DNA of 64,000 nucleotides, from NCBI GenBank assembly GCA_002197995.1, contig NGZR01000002.1, positions 5,518,001 through 5,582,000 on the forward strand. The letters are read 5' to 3'. The notes beneath the pieces were generated by a model. That model saw nothing but the letters and a program-made list of their open reading frames with translations, was not told the origin of the DNA and searched no databases. Position 1 is the first letter of the stretch. Every line of letters begins with the position of its first letter. The DNA is from Gaeumannomyces sp. JS-464. Its lineage: Eukaryota > Ascomycota > Sordariomycetes > Magnaporthales > Magnaporthaceae. Made by a program: the position numbers and the translations under genes. Below are positions 62,886 to 64,000 of the stretch, piece after piece.

Positions 62886-64000
62886 CCAAAGGGCATCCCA
62901 CCGGCACCTCCAAAGGGGAAAGACGAGATCGCTCAGATTGAGAAGCCCAATTGCGACCACGGCCAAGACGAAGCCGACGAATCCCAAGGGACCAGACCCT
63001 TACCCATCGCGCTGCTGCCCGCCGGGAGAGCAGCTACGTCATTGGGCTTGAAGCGTGGGCAGAGAGGCACCCAAAAATGGCTCGTTCCTCTCACGATCAT
63101 CGCTCGGGCCGGGACGGAGGGCTCTTTTGATTGACGCCTTGCCCTGAGCCGACCGATGTCATGGGGTCCAGCGCTGGTGGGATAAGAAAAGGGCAAGGCG
63201 AGACTCGTGGCCGCAACGCATGCCACGTTTCCCAGAGCGGGGCAAGATTGCGCAAGCAGATGGATGAGGGAGGGGAAAACGGGATGCCGCCATGACCGTG
63301 TCGCGCGGCTTCGGATTGCACAGCGTACTGCTTGAACGGCATGTGAGATGGCGAGATTTATTGCATTTCTAGGGACTGTTCGAATGGGGGGGAAAAAAGG
63401 AAAAGAAAAAAAAAAGAACGAGCCGAAGCTGGATTGCCCAAGACTGTTTAGCAATTTGATGTTCTTCCCCGCTTCGGAAACGGCCAGCCACTGGACGCGG
63501 GAGACGTCCAACAATGCGCGCCAATCCCGGGCGTCGGGCGCCAGGTGATGCCCAACGAGACGCACCCATGTGTTATGGGATAGGCGCGGATGCGAAGGTT
63601 AGCTCTTGGGCTTAAATCTCTAAAGCCAAGGAATTGGATGGATGCGCCCAGCCACTTTTGTGCTTCTTTTCGTTTCCAGCGTACCTACATGCGCTCGTGT
63701 TGCCATCGCGGAGTCGAAGACGGCGACGACTCCCAGGGAAAGCAATGAATTAGTTTGTTTGGCAATTACCAGCGGGGGATAAATTGAAGGCGTGTCTGTC
63801 GTAACAAGCGTAGATCCAACTGACACATACTAATACATCGTGAAGTCACCTGGGGACGACAAGCAAACCAACTAACAAATGAAAATAGAGAAGAAGAGCG
63901 CGTGGCCGCATAATTCATATCTCCCCCAAAAACCCACTCAACCTTTTTTAGTACAATGCTTTCGGTGCGCCAAAACTCCTGCTGCCAGGGCATCGTCGGA
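62886..64000. other. terminal intergenic region, no gene seen
   Basis: Short frames only, including purine- and pyrimidine-rich tracts near 63390-63420. Nothing recognised up to the window edge. Confidence 0.45.

Noticed and set aside
1..64000. CRISPR arrays, bacterial operons, phage or plasmid genes
   Set aside because: No regularly spaced repeats, and introns with eukaryotic families throughout show a fungal nuclear origin.
1..64000. Intact transposon or retroelement
   Set aside because: No reverse transcriptase, integrase or transposase motif and no long terminal or inverted repeats recognised.

Overview
This is a gene-rich nuclear fragment of a filamentous ascomycete (Pezizomycotina, most likely a Sordariomycete). 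The evidence is short introns (about 50-140 bp) with GTRNGY donors, a high-GC coding bias (C or G at third positions), typical fungal families (Zn2Cys6 regulator, NmrA-like protein, fungal arrestin, chitin deacetylase with a hevein-like module, DUF7719-type membrane protein) and a remnant of a fungal highly reducing polyketide synthase carrying C-to-T changes of the kind made by repeat-induced point mutation (RIP). I could not assign a genus.

Layout. 0-9 kb: small ankyrin protein (-), ribosomal protein eS19 (-), divergent very-long-chain acyl-CoA synthetase/FAT1-like enzyme (+), M20 amidohydrolase of the beta-ureidopropionase/N-carbamoyl amino-acid hydrolase type (+). 9-24.5 kb: Erg6-related methyltransferase (+), secreted chitin deacetylase (+), NmrA-like oxidoreductase (-), one-pass membrane/coiled-coil protein (+), DUF7719 membrane protein (-), GPI12/PIG-L deacetylase (+), a mitochondrial expression factor (-) and LSm3 (+). 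24.4-29.1 kb is a small accessory graveyard: an AT-rich block, a decayed polyketide synthase, a fragment of S-adenosylmethionine synthetase on the other strand, then an intact class I methyltransferase (-). 30-38 kb: chromodomain protein (+), tRNA-Val(CAC) (-), NAD-dependent epimerase-like protein (+), GTPBP1-type GTPase (-). 38-47 kb is nearly empty except for one low-complexity protein. 47-58.5 kb: LDB19-like arrestin (+), complex I assembly factor NDUFAF6-like (-), RAD5 DNA-repair helicase/ubiquitin ligase (+), Zn2Cys6 regulator (-). 58.5-64 kb holds microsatellites and one basic, Ser/Arg-rich hypothetical protein.

Most genes are housekeeping and unrelated to one another; several pairs are divergent and must share promoter space (eS19/FAT1, DUF7719/GPI12, mitochondrial factor/LSm3, NDUFAF6/RAD5). 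I found no new multi-gene system. The two most useful observations are the decayed PKS/SAM-synthetase junction with RIP-like nonsense codons, and about ten one- or two-base frameshifts inside nine otherwise well-conserved genes, mostly single-base deletions, many in or beside G/C-rich runs. That pattern looks more like uncorrected sequencing or assembly error than true gene loss, and it affects how the coding coordinates below should be used.
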